From Pelargonium x hortorum (lineage: Eukaryota; Streptophyta; Magnoliopsida; Geraniales; Geraniaceae): 48,039 bases of DNA. Location: NCBI GenBank assembly GCA_036897525.1, contig JAYMTJ010000075.1, positions 1 through 48,039 of the forward strand, written 5' to 3'. The translations under genes and the position numbers were made by a program. A model generated the notes under the pieces. The model saw nothing but the letters and a program-made list of their open reading frames with translations. It had not been told where the DNA came from and ran no database searches. This document shows, in pieces, positions 32,346 through 43,690 of the stretch. How positions within the stretch are numbered: position 1 is the stretch's first letter; each line of letters begins with the position of its first letter.

Positions 32346-35300
32346 ATTCTATTGTATTTACTGAGCTATTAGTGGGGTTCCTTCAACTGACGCTATCCTT
32401 TTTTTTTTTATAAATGCAATTAGAATTCCACTAGGGACTACTCTTATCCGAGAGAAGTAGTGAAATCACGAAGCCTCCTATCAATTTCGAAGTAGAACAT
32501 TAATTCGTCAGTACAAATTATGCAGTTTTCTTTCTATAACTTAATGAGTCTGAAACACGGATCGGGTTCTTATAAAGTTGAATAATTTATACCCTCCCAG
32601 AGTTCCCTATGCATATCTCAGTGCTTCAGGATTCGCTAAAGCGTTAGTCCATTTCTTCAACGTATAAACTAGTCTTGATTTACCTCTTACAGGAAGAAAA
32701 CTTTGATTAGTTAGGGTCAGGACCTTAACAATATTTCTAAAAGAGGTCCGTTTTATAGAGTCTTTATAGATCTTCTCCTTAATTGGTTATGTTATTTTTT
32801 ATCCTAAATTTCCAAATATTGAATGTGTAATAATTAAAGAAGTTCTAAATGCTTCACCAGCGGGAAAAGAAGCTTTAATCTCGAGTTAGGAATTTGTAAG
32901 CGTTTCCATATCCAGTATTCAAATTGTAAGTAGATTTGTTAGCCGATAAAAAAAACAAAGTATTATTTGAGTTTTCAGGTTTTCTGTAGGAAGAGGCCTC
33001 AGATTAGGGAGTATTTACACTTCTTGAAAAAGCTCTCAAAAGTAGAGCACGGACTTTCTAAGGATTAGGCAAGGTCACTCATATTATAAAAAGATTGGTG
33101 GATCTGGCTAATGCGCAATTATTACTGGCTTTTATAATTAAGAAATTAATATCATATATTTAAGTATTCTATATAAAGAATACTGGACTTGCATAGACGA
33201 GAACCGTATTGTGTTGTAATAGATAAACACCGCCCCTTTTCAAGAGTCTTACTTTCAAGGACTCGATTCTAAATCTATATAGAAGTTTTTTACCGCTCGT
33301 ATTAAAGACTGAAAACAAAATGAACACAGACTCATTCTTGCAAATTTCTTTTATAGAAGAGGGGAAGTACCTTTTTTACGCTCGAGTACCTTCTTTCTTA
33401 AAGGTATAAATGGGCCTGTTTCTAAAGAATTCAAGCTTAGTTAATTTATTTGCTCTAGGTAATAAAAAAGCAGTAATACTAAAGTTTATCTTAGCTTTTT
33501 AGTAAAAAGTTATTATTCGATTTGGGAGCTATAAAAATGAAAAGAAAGGAGGTTATTCAAGTTTTCAAGGTTTTGGAAGTGGTTTAAGCACCCGAGAGTG
33601 TAACTAGCATGGCAAGGGTTCAAGCTAATACTGAGAACTATATGAGTTTGGGTCAAGTAGGGAATTAATTTCCTATATCAAATTTTTTATTAAATAGCTT
33701 TGTTTCAATCAAGATTAAGTAAGCACCTTTAACTGATTACTAAGATTCCGCTCCGCTCAGATTGCAATTAACTGTGACTTATTTGATTACTTAAGACATA
33801 AGATCTCGTTGTAGTCTAAGGGTAATTCACGCGGAACTCGTTCTTACGCTAACCCAGTACTGAAAAGCTCTGTTGACTAAGACTTTTTTGGTGGCTTACA
33901 AGGGCCTTGGACTTTAGCAAGAAACCCCTTGTTGTAATTTGTGTTAGGGATACTTATAATAAATTAAGTTTCCAATTACCATTCATTTTTCTTCTCTTTT
34001 TTGATGGTTAAATCTGAACTCTATTTTAGGATATGTCAAAGATTCAAACCAGTTATTACCAACGGGCTCCGTTTACCATAAACTTCTTGTTATGAGAGCA
34101 CCTAGAACCAAGGTTTCTTAAGTAAAGTCATTTATTACTGGAGGATAAAAGGGGATTCCCCAAGACGAAACTTTCAATTTTAATCTAGATCTATCTGCAC
34201 CCAACCAATTCTGATAAAGACTCTCTTTAAATACATTTCCGTAACTATTCAAAAGGAACGCTTTAATTATAGTGAAATTAGGCTGAGGGTAATAAAAAAG
34301 AAAGAAAAAGGACTTGACTTAGTAGAAGAATCTTTTCCTAATTCTAAAGTAGTTAATTACATTAGATCGAGATAAGTACTTATCTGGAGATTCACTTCTG
34401 AACTTTTTTTAAGTGCTTGACTTCTGTCAGCAGGTGCGCCTCTTCTTTTTCATAAAAGTTTAATTCTATTTATTTCTTTTTAGGTTTCGTGCCCCTTATA
34501 TTACTAGTAGAACTCTCTTGACCTATAATTTAGGAGCTTTCTTTTACCGTCCGAGGGGCTTTGAATCTCATTGCTCAGAACTTGTGTCTTGTATGGACAG
34601 TTTTGAAGTAGTATCTTTTCGTAGATATAAACCTAAACCATTGCAAGCTTCAGAATTGACAGCTAAATAGGATCCTTTTTCTTGCGCCTATCCCGCATAG
34701 GGACTCTTATATCATACACTGACTTTAGGATTTAGCTAACCAACCAAGGTACCAGTGTCACTTGACAACTTTTCAATTGTCCAGTTTTTAAAAAGAATTT
34801 ATTCTATTCTATACTAAGTCTTTACTAAACTAAAACAAGGGAAGCGCTTCTATGGCTTCTGATCCTACAAAAAACTCCGTGCTTTATATTATAGCAGGAG
34901 CCCCTTTACCTGTACTACTTGTATGGATAGATATATAGACGAGGTTTAGGATTCGCCTGTTGAAAAGAGGATTTTTAGAGTTATCACTAAGTCTAATAAA
35001 AGAGCAAATATAAATAGAAAGTTTCTTAATGCATACGTTTTCCGGATCCTAGATAGGTATGGTATATATACAATCAATTTACATTAAGTTTTAGTTTTCG
35101 AGTTTCTACGTGGCTCCTTTATTCCAAAATACTGGGCTCTTGTTGGCGCTATTATGTATATGTATATAAAAATTCCTAAATTTTCGACTTCCTTGTGCTG
35201 GAAAACTCGTTTTGAGTAAGGCATCCAAGGATATTTACTGTATTTCTCCTCCTAAACTTAAAGGGGTATAACTACAATAAAAGACTACTGCATTACTTGG

Positions 35301-35734
35301 ATTTTAGAGAATCTGATTATAAAATTCTTGTTGTAGCAGTATTTGACTGATTTCTTAATATGGCTTTATATAACTAGGTACCCAGGTGTTCACTGCTTCG
35401 AAGAGTTTTTACCCTATTAGGAACCCCGTTAAAATAGGGTTCGATTAGCAGCTACTATGATTGGTATAAAAGCATTCTTTCTTGGTAGATTTAGAAAATC
35501 TTGTAATTTTACTGTAATTAATTATAGGTTCCTTTTTGTTTTTGTCTTCATTAGACACTAACTCGCATGTAGGGAAAATTCAAAATATGCGGTAAAGCTT
35601 AGGATTTTTTTGACTTTGATGCGCAGCTTACGCAGGGAAACCCTTATCTAACCCCTATTACTCTATACAAAGGGCCCCGCAAAAAACGGAAAAATTCTCA
35701 GATACTGACAAGTGAAGGTTATATAGAGAAATAG
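32346..35734. other. AT-rich spacer
   Basis: No gene recognised on either strand. T-arm-like cores such as AAGGGTTCAAGC near 33607 lack pairing partners. The palindrome GGGGATTCCCC lies at 34151-34161. Confidence 0.55.
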
Positions 35735-35845
35735 AAACCGGGCACCACGATACGATAGAGCAAAAACCCCTCTATCTTTATTACACGATTACACGGGTGA
35801 CGCACGAATGGAACCCCTGAAACAAGTATTGCGAGCTCGGGTTTA
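35735..35845 (+). rRNA. Possible diverged 5S rRNA-like sequence
   Basis: The segment opens with AAACCGGGCAC-C-ACG, 14 of 15 bases identical to the start of plant mitochondrial 5S rRNA as I remember it. It is followed at the right spacing by AAAAACCC (AAAACACCC in 5S), and by CTGAAA at positions 83-88 of the segment (84-89 in the wheat gene by my recollection). The far end, GCTCGGGTTT, can close the terminal helix with AAACCGGGC: nine pairs with one bulged G. The total is about 110 bases against about 118. The highly conserved loop C (CCCATTCCGACC) is not recognisable, so if homologous it is strongly diverged or dead. No 18S rRNA gene is visible next to it, although the two are normally neighbours. 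Chance similarity cannot be excluded. Confidence 0.4.
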
Positions 35846-38800
35846 GAAAACCTTATAAAAGTATCCTTAGGGTACGAAGTTCTAGTTTCTAAAGTTCAAA
35901 TACTAAACAAAACTTATTGGGAAATTTCCTATTTATTAGAACAGTCCTGCTCAAAATACTTTAGAATTTGCCGGGATAGATACTAAAAAAAGGAATTTCC
36001 TAGATTGACCCCCAAGTCTCATGTGTTTACAACTACCTATATTTCTTAGAAAAGGAAACCCGACTTCTCAGTGAATTCATAAGTATCCCTTCAATACGCG
36101 TGCCCCTAAGGAGCAAAAATGACGATCGATATATTATCCTTTTATAGGAAAACCCTGTACTGCATTTAAAAATGGAAACTGTAGTCAAGTAGACTTTATT
36201 AGGGACATCGAAAAAAAAATGAAAGGTAATAGGAACTAAAAATCTGTACTACTTGTCGGGAATCTTGCTTTCTTATCATGGAAAAGAACCAGGTTTAATC
36301 TTATATTTATCAAAAACTATCTTGGCTACTCTGTTTTCCGTTAAGATAAGAAGGGCCTAAGTATAAAAGCACAGAGGGAAGTATTCACAGGTAGCTTAGG
36401 AGTTTTAGATTTATAGAGGAGTTACAGATGCATTCTGGTTTATAGGAAAGCTCGTTGCTAGATTCTCATTAAAGAACTGTACTTATACTTGTTTAAGATA
36501 CTCTTAAAAGAAAAAAGTGCTCAAAGGGTCCCGTCTTCTATAAAGATATATTCATAGTTATAGAAGGAAGCGTTAATACCAGTTTCTTCTTATCTTAAGG
36601 AATCCCTTGAATTTAGTATGTTCCCCAAGGGCTGAGTTGGTCATGGCTTAACCAGGGTACTCTAGAAAATTAGGCTTACTATTGAATTGAAGTTCAAAAT
36701 TTTCACTGTATTAGCTAAATACGTTTATAAGGCATATCCAGTTCATAAAATCCCCAAAACCAGGCAATCAAGGCAGAGTTTGAACTAATTTCTAAGTTAC
36801 TCATTTTACTACAAATTTTTTAAGATCCTATACCTGCTCTTTTACAAAGTACGACAAAGAAAGTAGTTATGACACTACACAAGGACATAGTTTTTTAAGA
36901 GGTAGAGGCCCATATAAGCAAGTAAATTTAGCACTTCTTGAAGGATCCTTATTTATCAAGTTAGTATATTTGAAAGAAAGTCGTATACTATAATTCTAAT
37001 GGAATTTCCCAACTTATTCGTATTACAAAGGGGTCCTAGCCTACCAGGAGTCTCGATCTAGAGCTGTTCTAAGAAAAAAAGCAACTCTTATTTATTAGCT
37101 GCCCGCGGCTAGTTGCAGGATAGTGGTAATTACAGATAGCATACTCTTACAGGCCTCTCATAAATAAATCTAAATATGGTTTTCTGTACTTATTTAAGTA
37201 TAGGCTGTGTCGCAAGGGAAATCCTCGTTATAAGTGAGATCCTCTTAGAGACTTACCAGGACACAAGGCTACACAAATTCTTTTAATTTGATTAGAGTTC
37301 TTATGATCATGAAAATCAACCAGACTTCTTATCTTTCTAGGACTTGCCCTTTCCTTTGTTAACTTTCAGGGCCCTAACTGGATTCGAGCACAACAGCAAT
37401 TGAGCTATTACCCGTAGTTACTAGAGTCTCAGTTTATCCTACTTCGAGGGACCTTAAATAAGTAAATATATCGTATAGATAGGGATTCCGCGCATTTTAC
37501 CGCGGCCCTTTTTATACAGAACAGATACGGGCTCGTATACATAGAAGAATTTCTTTATAAATTTGTAATACCTCTTTTGTTACGCTTACCTTTTTGTTTG
37601 TTAGATTTACTACTTAATTGACCTGCAATCCTATATCTGTCTTAACCCTTTGTTCCATTCCAAACCTGGGTCTAAAGTTAGGTTAAAAGCTTAGAATAGG
37701 GGAATCCAAATCTAGTTGTATTTTTAGACTTATATACCAGGGAGCCCAGCGTAAAGTCCTATATTATAGCCGCGCCTTGGCTTATAAACAGGAGTCGTTT
37801 CAGTCAGATCAAAATCATGAGAAGTTTCCTTTGTTTACTAGTCTACAGAGTCAATAATCACTAATTAAAACGAAATAAAGGTTAATACAATTTAGATTCC
37901 GCGCAGCCAAAGCAACTGAACTGTAACTATCTCGAAATACGGGCCCGTAGAGTCATAAAAGCATACTCCCTCTATTTAAAGGGTTGGATTGACAAAGTTT
38001 TGTATTATTAACAAAAAGGAGATTCCTTTTTCTCCGAATACACTTAGTAATATTTTGCTTACAAATCAGACTTTACCGGGCTTCTAGCTCTATGCTAGCA
38101 AATTTTATAATGGTATATTAGCAGTTAAAGTTTTTTAGAATAATAGAATTCAATTCTGTATATAGGAGTTTGCCTAGGAATTACAGGTGTAAAGATATGG
38201 GTATTTGCTTAGGTCTTTCTGCTAGATCTAATATTTTAATACTTTTATGAGATTTAAATCTTCAATAATTAACTTGTAGTTCTGGATTTCCATAGTAAAG
38301 TAAGCTAAGCCCTACTATGCCTCAGAGAGGGATGCTCCGTACCTTACAACACCTAACTTTTAGTAGGGGTCTATCCTTTTTGGTCCAAAAAGATGCAAGT
38401 GAGTCTTATCGTAATACAGTATATTAACTTTTACTTCATAATTCAAAAAATTCTTAACTTTAAAAGAGAGGATGCATTTCTTAGTGTTGTTACCTAAGGG
38501 CTCCGCTATAAAGGAGACCCAAATTATTCTGATACCTATTTAGATTTTTTTAGGAGTACTACCTAAGAGTGGCAGGTATTTGTATTTCAGCTAGCTTGTA
38601 GTAAACTAAGAAATGGGTTTATTCAAAAATCCAGCTTCTGTTAAATATTAGGTATTTCCAAACCAAAGCATATAAATTGACTTGAGCTTTTAAGATACTC
38701 ATATAACATGAAGGAACCCGCCTGTAGCCCTAAACATAGCAGGACTCTTACTGTATACTACATGCTATACCTTTTACCTACCACTGTCTCGAATGACTTA

Positions 38801-41800
38801 AAAAGTAATATGAATAAGACCACAACTACAACTTTAGGTACCCCTTTATTGCCCTGGCTTAGCTAGCTTTTTTCAGTCGAAAGAAAGTATAAACGCGTAA
38901 AAACCTTAGGAATCCCTGGAAAGGAAGCTTAATGAGAGGAATCGAATATTCATACATCTTTTTACTGCTTAGCTTAGGTATTCAAATTATAAGATTGCCC
39001 AAAGCCAGAATGATTGTAGCTGTAAAAATTCATAGATATAAGGATTCCCTTAGATAAAACACCCGTCTAGGGGCTTCCAAGATCACAGGGTACTTATATT
39101 ATTTTACGATATCTAAGGAGATATGTTATGTAACTCCATCCAGCTAAACTAAATAAGACTGATGTCAACGAGGTATACTCGAAGGAATAACTCTTGCGTT
39201 CCTGCTGAACGAACAAAAAAAGCTATTATATTAGTCTTGTATCTATCCTTGCGTTGCACTCTTCTTAACAAGATAGAATGCGCCTATTTTCGAGGTTGGA
39301 TCTACTACGAATCAGTAGCTGTATTAACAACCTAAAAACAGGGTAGTATCTTGAGGTCCTAGACCTGAGTCCCTTTTGTGAAATTCTATAAACGTGATTA
39401 CCAAATGCACTTATTAATATATCACATTTCTTTAATTAATAAGAAAAGAAGTTCAGCTAGGTTACTTACAGCAAGGTGCTAGCTTTCATTTAACTGGTTA
39501 TAACGTCTTTTTTGCTATTTCAAAAGTGTTGTAATTTTTCATCTAATTGTCTTCGAACAAAGAAGTAGAACAAACAGCGGGGATAGAGTAGCTAAATAAG
39601 GAAACAAAAACTAAATTCTATATGGGAATATTACTTTACATAGGATTACACAATTCAAAAGTTAAGGCGAAACCCCTGTAGTAAAATATCCAATAAACAG
39701 AGTTCCCTTAATTGTGCATGTTAACCCCACCAAACAACTACAAGTTTACTAGTAGGATTTTACTGACACGATGCAGCTACGTCTAGGGATTTAGTCATAT
39801 AATACTATATCTTGATGACACCAGTACACTCATACTTTTCGATTTCCTTTTGTAAGTTTGTAAAAGCTATGATAGTGCTAAAAAGGGCTTGCTATTCGTG
39901 TTTTAGAATTATTAAGTGCCCCTATTTCCAGTGTGAGTGCGAGCTGTATGTAGAGAAAGATTAAGGTATTAATTTATGGCATCCAATTTATACTAACCCC
40001 TTTTTTAAACCTCTTTTTGTGTTTGCTTTATAGTTTTTGTAAAGGCCTTCCTAATGGAAAAGACCCCTTGAAAATTTTCTTGTTGTTCATCCATAGCTTA
40101 TCCTGGGTTAAATTAAGATGTCCCTAGTTATTAAGGACCCACCTTAAAAGTATATAGTAAATTCGGATTCAACTAATTCATTTTATTTCCTTGTTTTTTC
40201 TGAACTTTAGAGACAAGTTCCAAACACGAGAGTAATAGTTCTTTTTTGAGGGTAAGAGTCAAATTTCCAAATAAAGGGTAGGAATCCATCCTAGGCTCAA
40301 TTTAGAATATGGAAAGCTTCAAAAAGGATGCCGTTAAGGTATACTCTGAAGAATAACTGTATTAAGGCTTAAATGACATTAAGATTAAGATCCTTTGTTG
40401 TATGCGAAACCCCCGGTATTGAAATTTTTTTTTTAAGTTCTTGTTTCTGTTGATTATAAGCTATTCCTGTTCTTCTAATACACTATCTAGCACGAGCCTC
40501 CCTTCTTACTGCGTTCCGGTCGGTAAGAGTAACACTATCTAAACCTTACTGAGTTTCCATCCTCCTATATCAATAACAACTAAAGATAGAGGTAGATAAT
40601 TTTCTTTTTTCAGCAATACAATCCAAATACTAATAGATAATATAACAACTGTCCTAGGGAATACAGGTATAGCTCCAGTAATAAGTACAGGTATCCATCT
40701 CCCTTAGGAAGAACAAATAACCTGCTTAAATTAGGATTGAAAAGAACTTCTTTTACGGATTTTACACCTTCTTTATTCTTGACTTTTTATCCTATATAAG
40801 ATACTACATTTCAAAGTTTACGTTTTTGCTGTAGATTTTCTTGTCAACGGGCAAGGGATTTTGTATATATAGCCAATTCTAGTTTTATTTAGGTTACACT
40901 TATTACTGAATAACTAAAAAACATTTAATCCGTTCTTTAATAATACCTTACATAGTTTACCACTTAAGAAAGCGACAAAAAAGAAGCCCTGTGAAGTTGT
41001 TAACTTGCTTTACAGGCACTAGAATATCCAGTGGAATATAGGCAATACCCTCCTTTCTAGTACCCTTTATAGGATTAATTCTTTATAAAGAGTCTAAAGG
41101 GGAACATAAGTATATTGGATAACCTAGAGTTGACAAAACACTCAGTATCATAATGTTAAACTTTACTTTCAATAACACACTAAGCGCTTACCCGCACTTA
41201 TTCAGGAGAAATATATCACATAAAATGAAGTCCCTATTGCTTCGTTGAGTTAGGTATACCAATCGGTCCCAATTAGAATTTTTTTGGTTCTTTTTTTATC
41301 TTTAAAGAAGCTGTACTCTGGTAAGGTTATAGAGCTCCTCGAGCAAAATCACTAAGGATCTAGGTGCTCAGTAAAAAACTAATCCTAAATTTCGAGGGAT
41401 TACTCTGTCCAGTTCTGCTATTTCCAAAACTTAACCCTTTTTTGTTCTGCCAAGGAGTTAGAATTCCTTGCGATTAATTAAGAGTATTTTGTGGAGGTAT
41501 ACAAGACGCGTTTAGGTAGTTAATTAAGTTAAGGCTTTGCTTTATAGTATTAAATGTAGTTGTGTGGTAAACTCATCACTTCGATCTTAGGGTCCCCCTT
41601 TTTATAAAATAGCTATTTTATATGTTTTGTCACTTTATATTATATTACAAGAGTTTCTAAACCTAAACTTAAGGAGGGCGCGCTTAAGCACGGGGGCTGA
41701 TACTATTTAATTTCTTATAATATAAAGAGTAAAGAGGGTGTCAATATCCTAAATTTAATGACAAGTCAGCAAGTCAGATGGGTTAGTATTTTGTCTATTT

Positions 41801-43070
41801 ATATTATGCTTCTTAACTTTGAAATAAATAGGAGTTAGATAAGAAGGGCTTATGTCTATACTGAAGATAGCAATAAACTTATATAATCAAAAACTAGTAA
41901 AATAAACTCTAAGACATTTAAGTCATTTTAGGCTAATAATTATGAATTCGTTTTTTTGGCAGGTTTGGTATATGACAATCAAACTCTCCACTTATTGCTT
42001 CCATAATAAACCTCTTAGCGAGACTGCCTGCCTAGAGAATGCACGTTCAAACCGGGATTCTAGATATTCTAAGAGTAAGTTCGTAATATTTAAAAGTAAA
42101 GAATAGAATCCCACATCGACGTAACCCTTAAGACACTTTTGAGCATTAATTATAGCGAAACCTACCTTGCCCTTATTGAAAATCAATTAAGTAAATTAGG
42201 ATCTTTTTCTTTAGTTTTTGAAGCAAAGGGAGATCCCAGAAATAAAACCAGGGACTTTTTCGTATTAATAAAGCAATTCTTGCGTGAGCGTTGAAATCTT
42301 AGACCCCAACGAAGTCCCCTTCCGGTTGCTTTCTGAGAGTTAAGATAAGAAAGGGTTCCGTAGTTTTATCATTATTTATACACAAGTCCGTACTTAATCC
42401 TAGGAATATAAAAGTTCTTAATATCTACCTCCTAATTTTAAAACTCATAACTATGTACTCAGATTGACTTATTTCAAAAAGAGAAGTTTAGCCATTTAGT
42501 TTACTTTGCCGCTTAGCTTATTAGAGAGCTTTACACTTTCGTATAACTTTCTTTGACTTTAAATTGAAAATAGTAAAAAAGTATCATGATTTTGAATATA
42601 TATAACATTGACACTTAAGGAGTAAGAAGAGTATAGGAGTGGATCTATTTTCAACGTCGTAAATGTGAATCGTTCTAGCTAATAAAATGAAGGCTGTTGA
42701 GTAGCAGTAGATCCGGTTTTCAATTCTTGTGGGTAAAGGTGCTTATACCAAGCCAAGAAAATGTACTGGTGTTTAACAAGCAAGAGACCCATATAATCCA
42801 AGGGGTATATACTTATAGGCGCCTACCGCATCCAGTATACTTTGAAGTCTTTTTATGAAAAGGATTTCCTTTTATACTTGAAGTAACGGGATTATCTAAC
42901 ACAAATTACACCTTTGACTGCTCGAATCCTGCATTTAATTCTTTTTCAGCGTTCACAAATGGAGCATTTTCTAGAAACAAAGGGGACTTTTAAAGTTTCT
43001 GCATTAGATAGAATTGAATTGCTCTAGCTTTTGGCATTGGTGTGACATAATACTAGGATCTATAAAGGCG
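35846..43070. other. Long AT-rich spacer
   Basis: Over 7 kb without a recognised gene. Contents worth noting are a strong G+C hairpin at 37481-37509 (listed separately) and a D-arm/T-arm-like sequence on the minus strand at 37376-37425 that cannot be folded as a tRNA. The segment 40,440-40,700 is partly pyrimidine-rich on the + strand. A 64-codon minus frame at 41992-42186 matches no known family. GGGTCCCC occurs near 41591. Confidence 0.5.
37481..37509. repeat. Strong G+C-rich hairpin
   Basis: CCGCG (37488-37492) pairs perfectly with CGCGG (37501-37505) around an 8-base loop. Beyond it AGGG (37481-37484) pairs with CCCT (37506-37509), with a 3-base bulge ATT. With nine G:C-rich pairs it is one of the most stable short hairpins in an otherwise AT-rich stretch. 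No neighbouring gene explains it as a 3' end stabiliser. Confidence 0.6.
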
Positions 43071-43074
43071 CATC

Positions 43075-43122
43075 CCTGTTCAGTTAACAGCCGACTGCTC
43101 TACCAAACCGAGCTGTCTAAGC
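43075..43122 (-). pseudogene. 5' part of plastid-type trnN-GUU
   Basis: On the minus strand this reads as the first half of tRNA-Asn. The D-arm is GCTC-GGTTTGGTA-GAGC and the anticodon arm is GTCGG-CTGTTAA-CTGAA, with the GUU anticodon at + positions 43086-43088. The match to the plastid-derived trnN of plant mitochondria (AGCTCAGTGGTAGAGC, GTCGGCTGTTAACTGA) is clear. The acceptor 5' strand (GCTTAGA) differs from the usual TCCTCAG. After the anticodon stem the sequence (CAGGGATGCGCC...) departs from trnN: no variable loop, T-arm or 3' acceptor follows. It is therefore a truncated relic as it stands. A candidate for the missing 3' portion lies 3.2 kb away on the other strand (46279-46300). Confidence 0.72.
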
Positions 43123-43149
43123 ACTTTTATTCATACTCCTGATAACTCG

Positions 43150-43690
43150 AATTCCTAGAACTTATCCAATAGCTAGGCTAAATTCCTTCTTTATAGGTCT
43201 TAGTCTTTGTACTACCTGTATCCCCTTACTCTTGATAGCTTTTTATCTGCCTTACCTGTCTTGTATTCCTCTTCTAAACTTTATTTACTAGACTAGAAAC
43301 TCCTTACTTTGTAGCTCATAATTCCTTCTTAAATAACTGTACCTTGAAAAACCGATTTCCACTACTCTACTCTAATTAGCCCTGTCTACTAGCCCCGGTA
43401 AGAAAGAGTTTAATTGAGAATGAGAAAGAGTATATATGTAGTAAGGCTCATTAGGACCCCTCTCAAGTAGTAAGTGCATTCGACCCCTTGCCATGCTGGT
43501 TACATTAGCCGGTGCTTTATCTCTAAAAGAAAGTCAAGAATCAAGCAAGAAGGGGAACAGTTAACAAGAATCGAAACTCTCAACCAGAACAAACGAAATC
43601 AAGGCAACAAAAGCTACAAACAACCCATGCAAAAACGGTTTAAACACAGCAGGACTTCGTTGACTTGCTCCTAAATAACTCGTACAAATG
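43150..43690 (-). repeat. Strand-biased repeat piece (copy D)
   Basis: The + strand is pyrimidine-rich from 43,150 to 43,400 and A/C-rich from 43,500 to 43,670. CTTACCTGTCTT at 43251-43262 is the reverse complement of AAGACAGGTAAG at 8062-8073. Beyond it the two keep similar blocks in the same order (AAAAAG, CTATC, AGAGTA). AAACACAGCA at 43642-43651 is the reverse complement of a 10-mer at 31369-31378, weak on its own. The 66-codon frame at 43474-43674, rich in Lys, Gln and Asn, reflects the A/C bias and is not recognised as a protein. Confidence 0.4.

Noticed and set aside
37376-37425. Minus-strand sequence with AGCTCAATTG and CTCGAATCC, like D-arm and T-arm of a tRNA.
   Set aside because: No T-stem or acceptor stem pairs, no room for an anticodon arm, and no specific tRNA matches.
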